Position numbers and translations under genes: made by a program. 60,000 bases of DNA from Membranipora membranacea (Eukaryota > Bryozoa > Gymnolaemata > Cheilostomatida > Membraniporidae): NCBI GenBank assembly GCA_914767715.1, contig OU612065.1, positions 498,001 to 558,000 on the forward strand, read 5' to 3'. Positions 9,472-22,242 of the stretch are shown in pieces (position 1 is the first letter of the stretch; the number at the start of each line of letters is the position of its first letter). The notes under the pieces are model-generated. The model had not been told where the DNA came from and made no database searches. It saw only the letters and a list, made by a program, of their open reading frames with translations.

Positions 9472-12400
9472 CTAAAGATCAGTTCTCGGTCTACCTGAAA
9501 CAGGAGCAGATAAGGAATCGCGATTATCCAGCCTTTTATCTTCTAATATATTACATAGCACCTTCCCCTCTGTTAGGGAGGTACTGTTACCGCCCCCAAC
9601 ATGTATTGTCTTCTTTATAACAAGAGTAGAGTACTGAGGCTTATCTATATCCACTTCAGTCAGATGATCAGAGCTTGAGTTAGACTTATCAACTACTGCA
9701 GTAAGGCTAAGAGAAAGTCCGTCAGCACTAGCCCGAGTTTTCACATGCTCAGATAAGCGTTTACTAGGCGGTAACTGATCCCCGCTGCTATTTGATATTG
9801 TATCGAGGCTACGAAGACTAAGCCTTTCAGCCCTCTCCATTTCTTTCAGTTTATCTCGTCGTTTCTTCTGTTTTTTTGACAAGCGGGTATTTGAGATCTC
9901 ATCACAAGCGGCGAATGATACACTCCTATTGGACACGGGGGAGCCGTTATCGCCCCGTATACAGCTCTTACTCCTGACATCAGCCGCTGAGGCTAACTCC
10001 TGGGGGTTTACCACTGATACCCCATCCTTATCCCTGTAGAGATAGAGAGCACTGGGCTATATTATATTAATATATCAGCTAACTTGATGAGGAACCATAA
10101 TAGGGCATTAAGTACAGTGACTTTCTCATCCTCTGGGCCATACATCTACATCAAATCTCTGACTGTCGTCGTGTCATGTAAGGTATAAGGTACGGTAATA
10201 TATAAGGAGCACATACCTGGGAGCACATATAGACCCAGCGAGAGCTTTCACACTGGCGTTATCTACATTGAATGATACATGTGATCTGTTATCTGAGTAT
10301 GGGCCACCTGTACCGGTGTACGATCTGAGCGAGCGAGTATCTGCCTGGCTCAGTGTGGTCGTAGAGTCTATACTATTCTTACGCTCCACTGACTTAGTAG
10401 AGGAGGAGAGGGCTGACAGAGCTGGTCTATTCATCACATCAGCTCGTATCTCAAGTCTACAAAGACAATGACAATATTTGAAGGAGGCAGCCCAGAGACA
10501 GGCATGTCAGAGAGACAGGCATGTCAGAGAGACAGGCAGGTCAGAGAGACAGGCAGGTCAGAGAGACAGGCAGGTCAGAGAGACAGGCAGGTCAGAGAGA
10601 CAGGCAGGTCAGAGAGACAGGCAGGTCAGAGAGACAGGCAGGTCAGAGAGACAGGCAGGTCAGAGAGACAGGCAGGTCAGAGAGACAGGCAGGTCAGAGA
10701 GACAGGCAGGTCAGAGAGACAGGCAGCCCAGAGACAGGCAGGTCAGAGAGAGAGGCAGGTCAGAGAGACAGGCAGGTCAGAGAGACAGGCAGGTCAGAGA
10801 GACAGGCAGGTCAGAGACATGCGGACCACTAGCAGGCAGATTGGACACAAAGAGAGAAGTATTATACACTGACAGGTCCCGATGGAAACTTTTCATTGCC
10901 GCTCAGTCAGCAGACATTTTATCTCACATGAATATGATACCTGGAAAAGCTACACCTCGTCTCAGATTGATGGAAAGTTTACACCACTCAGTAATTTTCA
11001 CAACTTGACGATATATTTTAGCACATTTACATCGATTTTACAGCAGATATGACCGTCATGGGATCATCTCCTGTAATAACAGCTCACTGGCTTTGACTAA
11101 CTCACACAATATAAAACATTACATAATTATTACACATAGTACTGGACCGTAGCCAGCTACTCTAACTGACTTACACGTCGAGTGTCTGTGATATCTGACA
11201 TCGGAGCAAGCCTTTATCTAATGTATATATGTTTGATATATGATGTATTTGATATATATAGCGTCAAATATATATTTGACGCTATATATATGATGGTCTA
11301 CATGATATATCCGTGCATATGTCATATAAGATAGTACAGCTGTTGAAATAAATCACTTCAACTCTTACATGTCAGTCAGTATGACAATCCCTAGTAAGTG
11401 GTGATGTGTTACTTACTTTTGAAATGTATCCTGAGTGGAAGGCGGCGGCTCACAGAGACTGCCAGCCAGACTAGCCTCTGTGATACTCGTACCTGCCATG
11501 TTCTTCATACTGGCAGACTTAGTATCCTGCTGGCTATCCACATCTGTCAGTCCCACTTTATCCATCTGTATACCGCTGGCACTGAGCCCAAACCCTGCGC
11601 CCAGCGATGCTTCTCCTATACTTGGCCCTATGGAGGGGTTAGCTACGAGAAACGACCCAGCATCCAAACCTCTTACCATACCTATACCAAAAATATATTA
11701 TGAATAACCACCAACAAATAAAACATAAACAAAGGTGATCAACACAAACAAACGAAAAGGAATTTTGCAACACAAATTAGTAATTCTGATAGAGGCATTT
11801 GATGCTTTGAGACGCCAATCCCTTTTTGATGAGATTGCCAAGTAGAAGCCCTCCAGCGTTATACTGATTTGTACCTGGGTTGACTGAGACAGAGATATCA
11901 GAGAATGTGACACACACACATCCGGTAACTCTCACCTGAGCTGTTATCAGCGTTGGGGCTGAAGTCAAATGAGAACGTACCGTTATCACTTTTTACACCA
12001 CAAGTACCTCCTCTACATAATGAGTAGGGTACAACTCCGTATACATAGGCTAACATTACAGGTACTCCTATCGCTGTAATAACATACATATATATATCAA
12101 AATGTATTCTCTGTATACGCTGACCTATTTTCTAAACACAGCAGCAGCACAGATAGATCACCATATCAAAGTTCAATAGCATCATATTATATAGATACGT
12201 TTATGTATATCAGGGTATCAGTTGAGCGTCACATTATGTGACCGGCCGGCTGTGCAGTGATATAACATAATACTGAATTTTGTACCAGCAAGGCATCAGT
12301 TGGATTGTGGAGTGCTACAGGTGTTGTCTTCAGGGTATGTGTGTAGATCATTAAACGGATATTTTCTGACCAACCAACTCAGCTATCCAGAGGATCAACT

Positions 12401-15122
12401 ACATGGTATGTGGGTAAGTATGTGGGAGTAGTAGAGTCATATCTTACCTATAGTAACACCAGCTATCACAGGACTTATCATAAAGGCTCCGATAGTACCG
12501 AGAGCTACTATCGTGTTCCGCTTGTGTTTATTAAACAGCTTATACCTCTGATAGAGCTATAAAACATAACACATGCCAGTCATACTTCTGACTCAGCATT
12601 TTGTATTCAAACAAACAATTCATTCCAATAATACACTTAAATTTGAGGAACCTTCAGGTAAACAGGTAGAGATTCCTCTTCTGAGTTACATCAGCAGCAG
12701 CAGTCAGCAACGATGTCCGATAGAAGGAAGCTCTAGTTGTTATGATTGCACAACACTGTGTTCATAATTCATCAACTAATCAACACCTGATGACCTAAAT
12801 ATCATGTTTAATATATACGAACCTTCCTTCCAGCCCAGATGGGCAGGCCAAACACAAGCACCGGTACAGATAGCCCAGCTATAAGAGCTATACCTATTGG
12901 GGCTCCTATCAACGTCCCCAACTGCCACAGTATTTTCTTCTTCTTACTCCAAGGCTTCTTTCCCCAGAATGTACATCCTGATGGGCTAAATATAAATAAA
13001 AGGGACTGATGACATACTTGTGAGATGACAGGTGATCCTAAACTGGTGACAGCTAGCTTTGTGATCATCTAGTCTAAATGAAGGGTAAGGAGTCGATTTT
13101 CACGGTAATACAATCATACATGTAAAGAGTAGGGTAGTGACGGGGGAGATAATTACCTTAGATAATGTAAATCTGACGCCTCCTTCAGACATAACCAACA
13201 GAATTGAGCACCACATATAGAGCAGGTCATGTGATTACACGATCCGTCGTCCATCTTATTAATCATAGTCTTACATCGAGGACACAACTTATACTCCTCA
13301 GCTGTAATATACAGACAGGTGGCTGATATACTGACAGGCATGTTATATAAGCAGGCAGGCAGGCAGGCAGGCCATTATTGCGGAATTTCCAGTTCCATAT
13401 AAGATGACAGATTAGCCTGTCACGCTTACTTACCAGAGCAAAAAAGGGCGAAACAGCAACCTCTGCTCCAGTTGTATATAAAATGGTAGCATCAGATGAT
13501 GGATGATGATATTTTGTAAAGATTTTTGCACATACCTGTCTATTTTGCTTTGGCTTATGCAATATATTTAGTAATGAAGTGGATTAAAAACATTCTAAAC
13601 ATCGCTCACCGAGGCGAATTTCTATGACAAGGCTTGAAGTCGATGTTAGTTATGATGTTCTAGTGTTTGGAGGGCACGAGTTATTATGTTGCTTGGAGGG
13701 TATTTAACTAACCTGCAGTAACGAGAGCTCGAGCATCAGACAGAGATAATCTACGCAGAGGAAATCTCTCCAGCCTGGCAGCGTCACATGTCTGGTCAGC
13801 ATGCCAGGGCTGCTTACAGTGATAACAGAATGATGTGTTACATCCTGGCCTCTCACAGTGTAACATAGGACAACCAGCACATCCACTCGCTATCACAGCA
13901 TACCTACATAACATCACGAGGTATAATACTGAGACATACCTAGAAACTAACAATGGTAATGTGACCTACATCCTTATCCCAAATTGACAGAAGTAAGATA
14001 CTTATTATGATGTGTAAGTCTAGACTTACCCACAGTCTGGAGCAGGGCACCATCGAGTATCAGGATCTCTAACAAGAACTCGTCTCACCATGAACTGCTC
14101 ATATTTATTCATGTGAGTATCAGATTTAAGAAGCTTCTGTATATCTGTAGGATGTATTCTCTCTGAGCACTCAGGACATGATATATCTATCCTACTCTCG
14201 CCTATCTCTATCTTCAGATACTCAGCCATACAAGCGGCGCATGACTTATGATTACACTGCAGAAGTAAGTCCGGATATTCTGATACAGGGAACTCATCGT
14301 AACATAGAGGACATTCTCTCAGATCTACACCAGTAGAGCTTCGTCTTACTCTCACAGTCACAGAGTCTGATCTGCTCACAGAGGTAGCTGATGTAGTCAT
14401 GGTTACAGCTGATGATGCTGCCGGTGTATTACTACATTCCCCTGCCGTCGCGGTCACCACTGCATTACTCTCCACATCAGCTGATCGACTCTTAGACTAA
14501 AATTAGTCAGTGATGTTATTATGAACAGCTCTTGTTGCTCAAAGTCACCAAAGTTTAATCAAACCGATTAATCAATTGACATATTTTCAATCAAACAAAA
14601 GTTCTACTTTTTTCTCCTTTTCCCCCTTTTTCCCAGACACCATTTTATGACAATATAAGTGTGAAAAAAACGATGGTAAATATATCATTTAAACTATACT
14701 TTAAACTTTTTTTGCTCTTGGCTAGCTGCTAAAATAGCGCCCTTTCACTTTAACTATAGTTGATCCATGCATGTATCATAAAATGCTTAGCTTACGTTTT
14801 GGACATTTAGACCATATTTGTATCATCTATTTGCATTTGTACAATCTGCACTATCTTGACAGATTAGAATGACTAATACTGAGTGGGATAGAATGAGCCA
14901 GTAACAAGTTTTACTGAGGGGATGTGTTAATTAGTTTTTAGGATAATTTACACAAACCTTTCTGCTGCTGCTCTTGCGTGATTTATGTGGTCGCTGAGAG
15001 GTGTTATTATTAGTCATGAGCTGTATAAGTGAGAATCGAGGTTTGACTGGTTTACTTATAGCTGAATTAGATGAGCTGTCAGCATTGCTGCGCCTCTCAG
15101 AGCTGGTAGCCATAACCAACAC
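9472..15122 (-). CDS. RNF19: RNF19A/B-like RBR E3 ubiquitin ligase
   Basis: Coding exons, 5' to 3': 15113-14958, 14496-14030, 13903-13713, 13301-13157, 12985-12823, 12556-12448, 12073-11936, 11681-11417, 10456-10217, 10033-9472. All phases agree, giving about 811 aa from the ATG at 15113 (814 aa from 15122). RING1 starts ECPLCYDEF and ends ISCPECSE. The IBR follows with [14 protein letters not shown] and [22 protein letters not shown]2 is [16 protein letters not shown] then NHMTC and FCWLC; the Cys before NHMTC is the expected catalytic thioester residue. [20 protein letters not shown] then leads into two hydrophobic segments ([20 protein letters not shown] and the [17 protein letters not shown] region). 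The tail keeps the RNF19 SIG, ADV and [13 protein letters not shown] blocks. RNF19 proteins are ER/vesicle-membrane ligases that take ubiquitin from an E2. Acceptors just 5' of the ATG (about 15120-15135) imply an upstream non-coding exon. Confidence 0.93.
10495..10820. repeat. 17-bp minisatellite, about 18-19 units
   Basis: The unit AGGCAGGTCAGAGAGAC repeats almost without change, with one short variant near 10722. It lies in an RNF19 intron, ending about 40 bp from the acceptor of the exon 10456-10217. On the RNF19 sense strand the array is pyrimidine-rich (GCCTGTCTCTCTGACCT). The long open frames in all phases arise because 17 is not a multiple of 3 and the unit lacks stops. Confidence 0.95.
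11252..11291. repeat. Perfect 40-bp palindrome
   Basis: The left arm ends GCGTCAAATAT and the right arm starts ATATTTGACGC, extended outward by alternating AT. It is centred at 11271/11272, in the RNF19 intron between the exons at 11417 and 10456. It could form a cruciform or RNA hairpin. Confidence 0.9.
13351..13373. repeat. (AGGC)n microsatellite
   Basis: GCAGGCAGGCAGGCAGGCAGG in the RNF19 intron just 5' (sense) of the RING2 exon. Confidence 0.9.
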
Positions 15123-16700
15123 TATACTCTGTACTCCACTTTAATTCACAACATTGTAGAACTGCAACCAACATTAAATATAATGAACGCATAGACCCCC
15201 AGCATTTAGGTTCCAAGAAAACTAATCTCATGTAACGAAACAATCTATCATTACACACCATTGATGCAGGCAGTACACAATATCCTTTATATGAGATAAG
15301 AGATGGGTCAGTATACAACCATATATGCTTTAGTCAGGCACATAAGAGTGATGGGCAAGTGAGTTTATATCTTTCACTGGAAAGTCCCGTATTTCATTTG
15401 AGAGAGAAAATAGAACAAAGACACGCTCTCACATACCTGATTGGGTGTCAACAAATGAAATAAAAATAGCATGAACGACAGTTACAATCAATAACCATAG
15501 GTCAAATATGGTAGTAACATAAGCGTATGTGCTTATATTACTCTTATTCACTGAATTGTAGCTCTCCACAACCCCAAAATACACCAGGTGGATCCAATCA
15601 CAATGAGACCATACATCAAAATTGGACACTGAATATGTCTGCAATAAAAATTACTTTCGAGCAGTCTTTTCAGAACACAGGTATACTGCAAAACCTAAGT
15701 TTCCAGCAATGTTTGACTGTCCCCCTGATTTTAGAAGGCTATTCCTGAGGTTGTCTTTCATACATACTTATACCTTCTGAGTTTCCTAATTATAGAGATA
15801 GTTGAAGTTATCATCCATGGTCTCTAATAAAAAAAAATCTAGGGTACTATGTCTGAAAGACAACCTCATCTAAAATACTAAAGACGTCTTTTTTTCAAAC
15901 AACGTCCCGGATCAATCAGTTCAATCCCTGATGAACATCTGATAATACTCAGGAAATGCTGCTCGAATAACATTTCAACTCCAGAAACTAAAATGCACCT
16001 TCCAATCATCATGAATTGCCTTTAAAAAATGGGGAGAATCCCAGCTAGGTTTTGCAGTAGGCCTGTGCTGTAAAGACCTATGACTATGACAGCCAACAAG
16101 ATATAGATAGTTGATGATACTATAATACACGCATATATATAATATATATTCAAGTATCATTCTTACTGAGTGACTTACCAGACTGAGTCTTCCAGCTTCA
16201 TGTCAAACAATTACTTGCCGGTATATAAATATATGAGCTTGAAGGTAGACAGTTATATGAAATGTTCTTGCTAATCCTTTGTAGTGATTATCACTGTGCA
16301 GCAAACATCAATAGTATAACAACAGAGTCACTGCTGAGAGTCAGCACAACACTGGACTGGTGTCGAGCGCTTCCGAACAGAGATGATTGATTGATAGACA
16401 AGTAACAACAAGATGAGCCAGTCACCAGTGATAAGCACAGTACCACCAACTAACTAGTAGCGACTTCAAGTAAGAAATTAGCCTTTGTCGTGTCTTGTTG
16501 TAGTGTAGGAAAACTAAACTTTAACTAGATCAAGCAAGGACTTGGATCAAGTTAAGTTTTGTTACAATCTTTTTAAAATAATGATATCAACTCTTTTTCC
16601 AATGGATTCTTTTATATGGCAGCTTTAAGATAATTGTCAGTGTTTCACGTTTCAATTGGAAGTTCTCATACTCTTCCCTCAAACAAAGGAACAGCTATCA
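15123..16700. other. Divergent intergenic region RNF19/CFAP45
   Basis: It holds the 5' side of RNF19 (minus) and of CFAP45 (plus). Two minus-strand donors, AATCAG|GTATGT (exon end 15437) and TCAGTCTG|GTAAGT (exon end 16179), may close RNF19 5' UTR exons. A short inverted repeat pairs 15746-15766 with 15849-15869 (TGAGGTTGTCTTTCA arms). Several small ORFs here show no family features. Confidence 0.4.
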
Positions 16701-16841
16701 TGAGAGTATAAGTGGATCCAAGGTGGTGTTCTCTAACTGTCCCCAGTCCAATTTGTTGTGATATGACGTCATAACAAAGATGGAGTTACATTTAGGTCAA
16801 ACATGGGAGATAACTTGTGACGTATTTAAGCGGGTATATTT

Positions 16842-16855
16842 GTCACCATAGCTAC
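16842..16855 (+). promoter_or_regulatory. Candidate X-box (RFX site) 5' of CFAP45
   Basis: GTCACC-AT-AGCTAC matches the RFX consensus GTNRCC(N)RGYAAC with one mismatch. It lies about 130 bp 5' of the start codon. A half-site (GGCAAC) follows near 16898 and a TGACGT core near 16818. RFX factors drive ciliary genes, which fits CFAP45. Motif-based inference only. Confidence 0.4.
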
Positions 16856-16987
16856 CTATCAACATCCTCTTCGCTGCGCATGAGCAATAAGCAGTTGGCA
16901 ACCTGGTAGTGAAGCAAAACTAGCAGAAGCATTTTTACTTTGCAAAGATCTAAATAAAATCTGAAGGGCTACCTCAAACAGATTAAA

Positions 16988-19900
16988 ATGGTGAGTTATT
17001 TGAATTGTTCTGTATGTCTAAGGTTAAATAAGGAAGCACCTATGTTGTATATGCCATTGAACTCTAGAAATCATCTTAAAACCCTTTTTTATTTAGATCT
17101 AGGTAAAGTTTTTGGTAGAATGTATGTATGTAGAATGAAAGAAAAAAATATATCACCAAGGAGTAACCTGTTACTCCTTGATATCACTTACTACTTATGA
17201 TTCTGAATCTGGGCTGAGTGATAAGATATTTATCATGATTGGATTGATATGGAAGATTTACCTAGTTCTTGAGTTCCACTATGCTGATACTTGATCTGTT
17301 CAGCATGTCATTGTCACCCATGGGCCCCTGGGACTTACATGTCTTTACTTTGCTAATGTCCATTATCAACCACCCAAAAAACACCAAACAGGGTAAGACA
17401 CAAAAAAATTTTTTTTACAACCTACCTTGAAATCTCTCACACTAACTCATACCTCCTTCCTCTTTCATTTGCTTCAGGTTTGAAGGTTCTAGCACAAACA
17501 GAGCTGACTTTATGGACCAGGGAAAAAAGATGCCTCTACCTTTCTGCCTTTCAGGTTTTTGTGAATTTTGTAGAGGCATCTTTTTCTCTGGTGCATAAAG
17601 TCAGCTCTGTTTGCGCTAGAACCTTCAAATCTGAAGCAAATGAAAGAGGAAGGAGGTGTGAGTTAGTGTGAGAGATTTCAAGGTAGATTATAAAAAAAAA
17701 AATTTTGTGTCTCACCCTGTTTGGTGTTTGGGTGGTTGATAGTGGACATTGGCAAAGTAAAGACATGTAGGTCCCAGGGGCCCATGTTGTCACCTCAAAC
17801 CATGTGAATTGAAAATTTGGAATTAAATCCATAAGCATGCCACACCAAAGTGTGTTAGCTATTTCATGAACCTCTGCCTACTACACTCTATGCCCAATGA
17901 CTCCACAGTGAGCATCATTCAGTACCTATATCACCTTCAATGTTTTGGGATAGATATAGGTTCTGACGGCTTCTCCTAAAGGGTGCAGCATAGTTTGTAG
18001 TCAGTTATCAATCCAGTTAACGATTCTATAATTGTTGGGCCTCTTTAAGCTGGGCTACCTGTCAGCAAGAGAGTAAACCAAATTAGATCGTTTATGTTAA
18101 CCAATACTGCCACAGAGTTTATCGACGAAAATTGTAGTGATGTGTGAAAACTGTCCAAACAGTAATTTATGTTATACTCATGTGTGTAATAATGTAAACA
18201 TAAATTTAAACACGTGTAATGATATAGTAATAAGTAGGGCTACAGGGCATGCCTCGGGATGGGCGAGTGATAAGACATCGGATTTTAATCAACCTTTTAA
18301 TCTACATAAATACCCGAAAGAAACAACCGATCATCTCCATACTTTGCTACTTTTACCCGTCAAAGATGTTAGTAACTGCAAAATGTTAATTAATCCAGTC
18401 TGTGTCACCGTTATTGATTATATCAAATCGATGGCATCTACCAACCAAGTAAGTTATCACTTCGACATTGCTTTGACATCATTATGGTGTATTTATCTAC
18501 CAGGCACAACTTCTTGTGTCATATCTGTCATAATCTTATTTTAGCCTGGCAGCGCCATAAGTATGCACAGCAGTGCAGGCAGCACTCGCTCCAACAGGAC
18601 CAAAACTCGCCAGTACAGAACTGTCAGCCACAAATCACAGATTGATGAGAGTCTGTTTGGACAGTCTAGCAAACCTGTTCGTAATATGAACAATTCAAAT
18701 ACATTTGCTGAAGATATGTTTGCCACAGAGCCTCAGCCTCAGAGGAGAATCAGCAACAAGAAACCGAAGAAAGAGACGGTGCAGGTCATCACTAAAGATT
18801 TAATCAGGAACCTCATGTAAGTATAACGCAAACAGACAAATGGTCATCCAAAGGTTATCAGTGACAACCCTCTCAAAAATCCATGTATAAATGTGTAATC
18901 ATATTTTCATTCGTATTGTCAGACTACACAACATGCTACCAAAGAATCATTCTACTAGGTTAACTCAATATAATGAAATGTTTTGTGATTTGTTTACAGT
19001 GTACCAGAAGGCGATCCATCAGGTGAGTCTGTCGTTCTGGGATATTATGATTTCCTTACACTGAAGGACAGATCTCGTGTTATGACCGCAGCCGAAAAGG
19101 CAGCCAGAGAAGAGATGATGAAGAGAGAGAAAGAAGAAAAAATGGTTAGTTGTTTACTTTCTTGTCGATACAGTTACAGCTTGATGTACAGCTTAAGGTG
19201 ATGCAAACTTGTACTGAATGTTTTCTCATTTATATATCTGAGTGTTTTTCCGTTGACAGCTAGCCGCCCAGGAGCGTAAGAATTTTATACAGACTATGGA
19301 GCTGCAGAGGCAGTACAATGAGCCTCTCAATGACCTCGAGGAAGAGGCAAAGGAGAGAGCTCAACATCTGTTAGAGAAAGCCAACGAGCAGAGACAGGAA
19401 CAGGAAGATGAGATTAAACATCTCAATGAGGTACACTACACTACTTACTACACAGCCTTACACTATACAGCCAGTCTGTCTCAATCTAAGAGTCATCATG
19501 AGAAGGAGTCCCAAATTACCTCATCTCTGATTCACAACATTTTATTATAACACAAATTCAAACTTTAATAGTTCACTATAATTAATTAAAACCAATATAT
19601 ATTATAAAAACTTCCTCTCTAAAAACTTTTAGATGATATTGAATGCTAAATGCCACGCTATCAGAGATGCTCAGATACTGGAGAAGAAGGTGATTAACGG
19701 AGAGATGCAGGTAGAGGAGAAGAGACTCGATCAGATGATGGAGATAGATCGACAGAACGCCATCAAGATGCAGGAAGAGATCGAGAGAAAGAGGAGAGAA
19801 GAGAGGTGGGTGATATTTAGATCAGCTTATTGGTTTATTTTTCACTGGCATGAGAGAAAAGTTGCTAGTTTTGGTGGTCTTTAAAAAAACCACTGCTAAG

Positions 19901-21926
19901 GAAAAGAGATATATAAATGTTACGGTGAGTTCAATCTGACTGCTGACTCTGATCTCCTCTCTTCTTGGAAAATAATATTTCCAACCATCATAACCATGTC
20001 TCATTGTCAGTCTAAATATAAACATTATATACACAGTGTGTATATTTATATTAGCTTGTATTTGAGAGTTGTCTTCTTATCACAACAATCTTCCCATAAG
20101 AAAACATCAAGCTGTTAAATCGTCTCATCATTATTTCAGGTGTAGTTTAATGCACTTGGGCACTTACAAGATAGTACACATTTCTCTCACTTTTTCTCAG
20201 ACTTATTGGCGCCACACAGATCCTGGAGCAGATTGCGGACAATGAACAGGAGAGACTATTCGAGCTGGAGAGAAAGGACCAGGAGAATATACAGATGCAG
20301 AAATATCTAGAGAAATTAATGGATGAGGACAGATCCAAACTGGAGAAGAAGGCCATGGAACAACATCTACTTAGAGTAAGCTATACAGCATTCATCGGCA
20401 GATAATGATGTAGGAATATGATGATAGTTACTCTGCAAAGTATCATAATCTAATATATTTTGATTGCCATATTTTTAAAAAAAATGATTTTTAGGATCAG
20501 CTTAATGCTGCCAATGATGCCTTATTGGAGAGGAAGAAACTACAAACAGAACAAGATAAGATATTAGAGCTGAGAGTGGCTGAGTACCAGAAGGCTAAGG
20601 CTGAGAGAGAGAAAGCTTACGAAGAGGAGCAGGTGTGTATAGATATATATCTGTCACATAAGTCACATAGCAGTCACTGTGCTTGGTGTGACATTATTCT
20701 ATTTAATGGAACTGTATTTTATCATCCTTGAGAACCTAAATTAGTATAATATTTATGTAACTGTGACATGCTCAAGAGAATGATAAGAGTAAGGTAAGTA
20801 CAGTTAGTAGAGTAAGTACGGTAAGCATAGTAATCACTGTATGTACAGTAAGTGCACTAAGTATATATGATTAATATTTTGTTTATTAGGAGAGGATAAG
20901 GATAGAGAAGGAGTTGGAGACAGCTAAGCTGAGAGGACAACAAGAGAGAGCCCAGGACGAGCAGGCGTCCCGAGACGCCCTGAGAGCTAAACGTGCTGCT
21001 GAGCAGGCGGAGAGAGAGTGGAGGAGGAAAGAGGCTGAGGAGGCGAGGAAGAAGGCTATGGTAGAGTCGTCCCTCAAACAGGCTCGTACTGAACAGATGC
21101 AGCAGAAAGAACATTTCATGGCTGTGCAGGCACAGAGAGAACGTAATGACTTCGAGAGAGTCCTCAGGTAGGATAACTTCTGTTATATGTGTATAAAATA
21201 ATCGAGAGTCCGTCTGCAGAGGACCTACTACATCTATTCGTACTTCTTATCATACCATGATATTGTGAAAGCTTTAATTCCGAATCATACATAGGTGATG
21301 TTGTATTATCGAGTGTTCTATAAATACACACATACATACATAAATATACTGTACAAACATATATATATATACGTACATATATATATATATGTACTGTATA
21401 TACAGAGCACAGAAAGAACTGATCGAGAAGGAGCAGAGAGAGGAGGGAATCAAACACAAGGATAGAATAGTCCACAGAAATGATGTACTCGGCCAGATCA
21501 GAGAAAAGGAACAAGTGAAAATCACTGAGAGAAATGCCTTCTTTGAGGAGGGAGTAAGGCTAGATGAGGAAGCGCGTCTGCGACGCCTCAAACTAGATGA
21601 TGCAAAGAAGAAAAAACTTGGAGAACTCAGGTTAGCTTTCAACTAATGTTTCAAATAAATTGGAATAATTCAGAGCTTCAGATACAACTACATGTACTAA
21701 GAAAAACAACACATGTATTCTATTAATTTTCATGCTATTCTATTATTACCCTACGCAGACTTAAACCGTAAACCAAGATGTTCTCAAAGTAAGCTTTCAT
21801 ATCAAACCAGATGTGAGTTTTGGTGACCCTAATCACAAATCAATGTGTTGTAGAAATGCTGGAATCCCAGAGAAATACTTGGCTGGAGTTGAGAGGAAAA
21901 TCACACAACCACAGATTGCTCACTAA
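16988..21926 (+). CDS. CFAP45: Cilia- and flagella-associated protein 45
   Basis: Coding exons: 16988-16990 (ATG only), 18545-18816, 19000-19144, 19260-19430, 19633-19805, 20201-20375, 20495-20632, 20890-21167, 21406-21630, 21854-21926. Phases agree throughout and give 550 aa, the usual CFAP45 length. The N-terminus (MPGSAISMHSSAGSTRSNRT) is followed by QYRT, DESLFG and QVITKDLIRNL. A nearly continuous charged coiled coil then carries family blocks: ILNAKCHAIRDAQILEKK, EEKRLDQMMEIDRQ, EREWRRKEAEEARKK and NDFERVLRAQKELIEKE. It ends NAGIPEKYLAGVERK. CFAP45 (formerly CCDC19/NESG1) is a microtubule inner protein in the lumen of ciliary doublet microtubules and supports beating. The start is set by the exon-1 ATG abutting a GTGAGT donor; ATG at 18563 would give a form 7 residues shorter. 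Intron 1 holds a foldback element. Confidence 0.95.
17319..17786. mobile_element. 468-bp foldback MITE with 8-bp target duplication
   Basis: Arms 17319-17539 and 17570-17786 (about 220 bp each) are near-perfect inverted copies around a 30-bp loop. The ends read CATGGGCCCCTGGGAC and its complement. TTGTCACC flanks both sides (17311-17318 and 17787-17794), an 8-bp duplication typical of hAT-superfamily insertions. It lies in CFAP45 intron 1, so the primary transcript would contain a long dsRNA hairpin. Open frames over it are incidental. Confidence 0.88.
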
Positions 21927-22236
21927 ATCATTACAGATCACCTCTTGGTGATATTTCATCACTAAATCATTCACTACCTCCCTTGGGGTATTGCTGGATT
22001 CTTATCAACTTGATCTTATCATCTATAGATTAATCACTCAAACTGGCAATATACAGACCCATGTGTTAATCTATAGAGAGAGTAACGACCAGTTCTCTAA
22101 CAAGTGTTACCACTGTCTGTCTGTGCTTAATTTTTGACAACATAAAGATGGCACTGGCTGGTCATGTTCCGATTATAAACTTGAATGCCCTGACGTTGCT
22201 GACATTGCTGACACTCAGTGTACTGTAAGAGCAAAG

Positions 22237-22242
22237 AATAAA
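22237..22242 (+). terminator. Poly(A) signal AATAAA for CFAP45
   Basis: AATAAA about 310 nt after the CFAP45 stop; the first clear hexamer downstream. Confidence 0.5.

Noticed and set aside
10468-11008. Long arginine/glutamine-rich ORFs in three frames
   Set aside because: They are translations of the 17-bp minisatellite inside an RNF19 intron; all frames stay open because the unit has no stop.
17480-17838. ORFs on both strands in CFAP45 intron 1
   Set aside because: They are mirror translations of the two arms of the foldback MITE.
18137-18544. 135-codon ORF in CFAP45 intron 1
   Set aside because: It lies wholly in the intron, ends at the exon 2 acceptor, and shows no domain or codon pattern I recognise.
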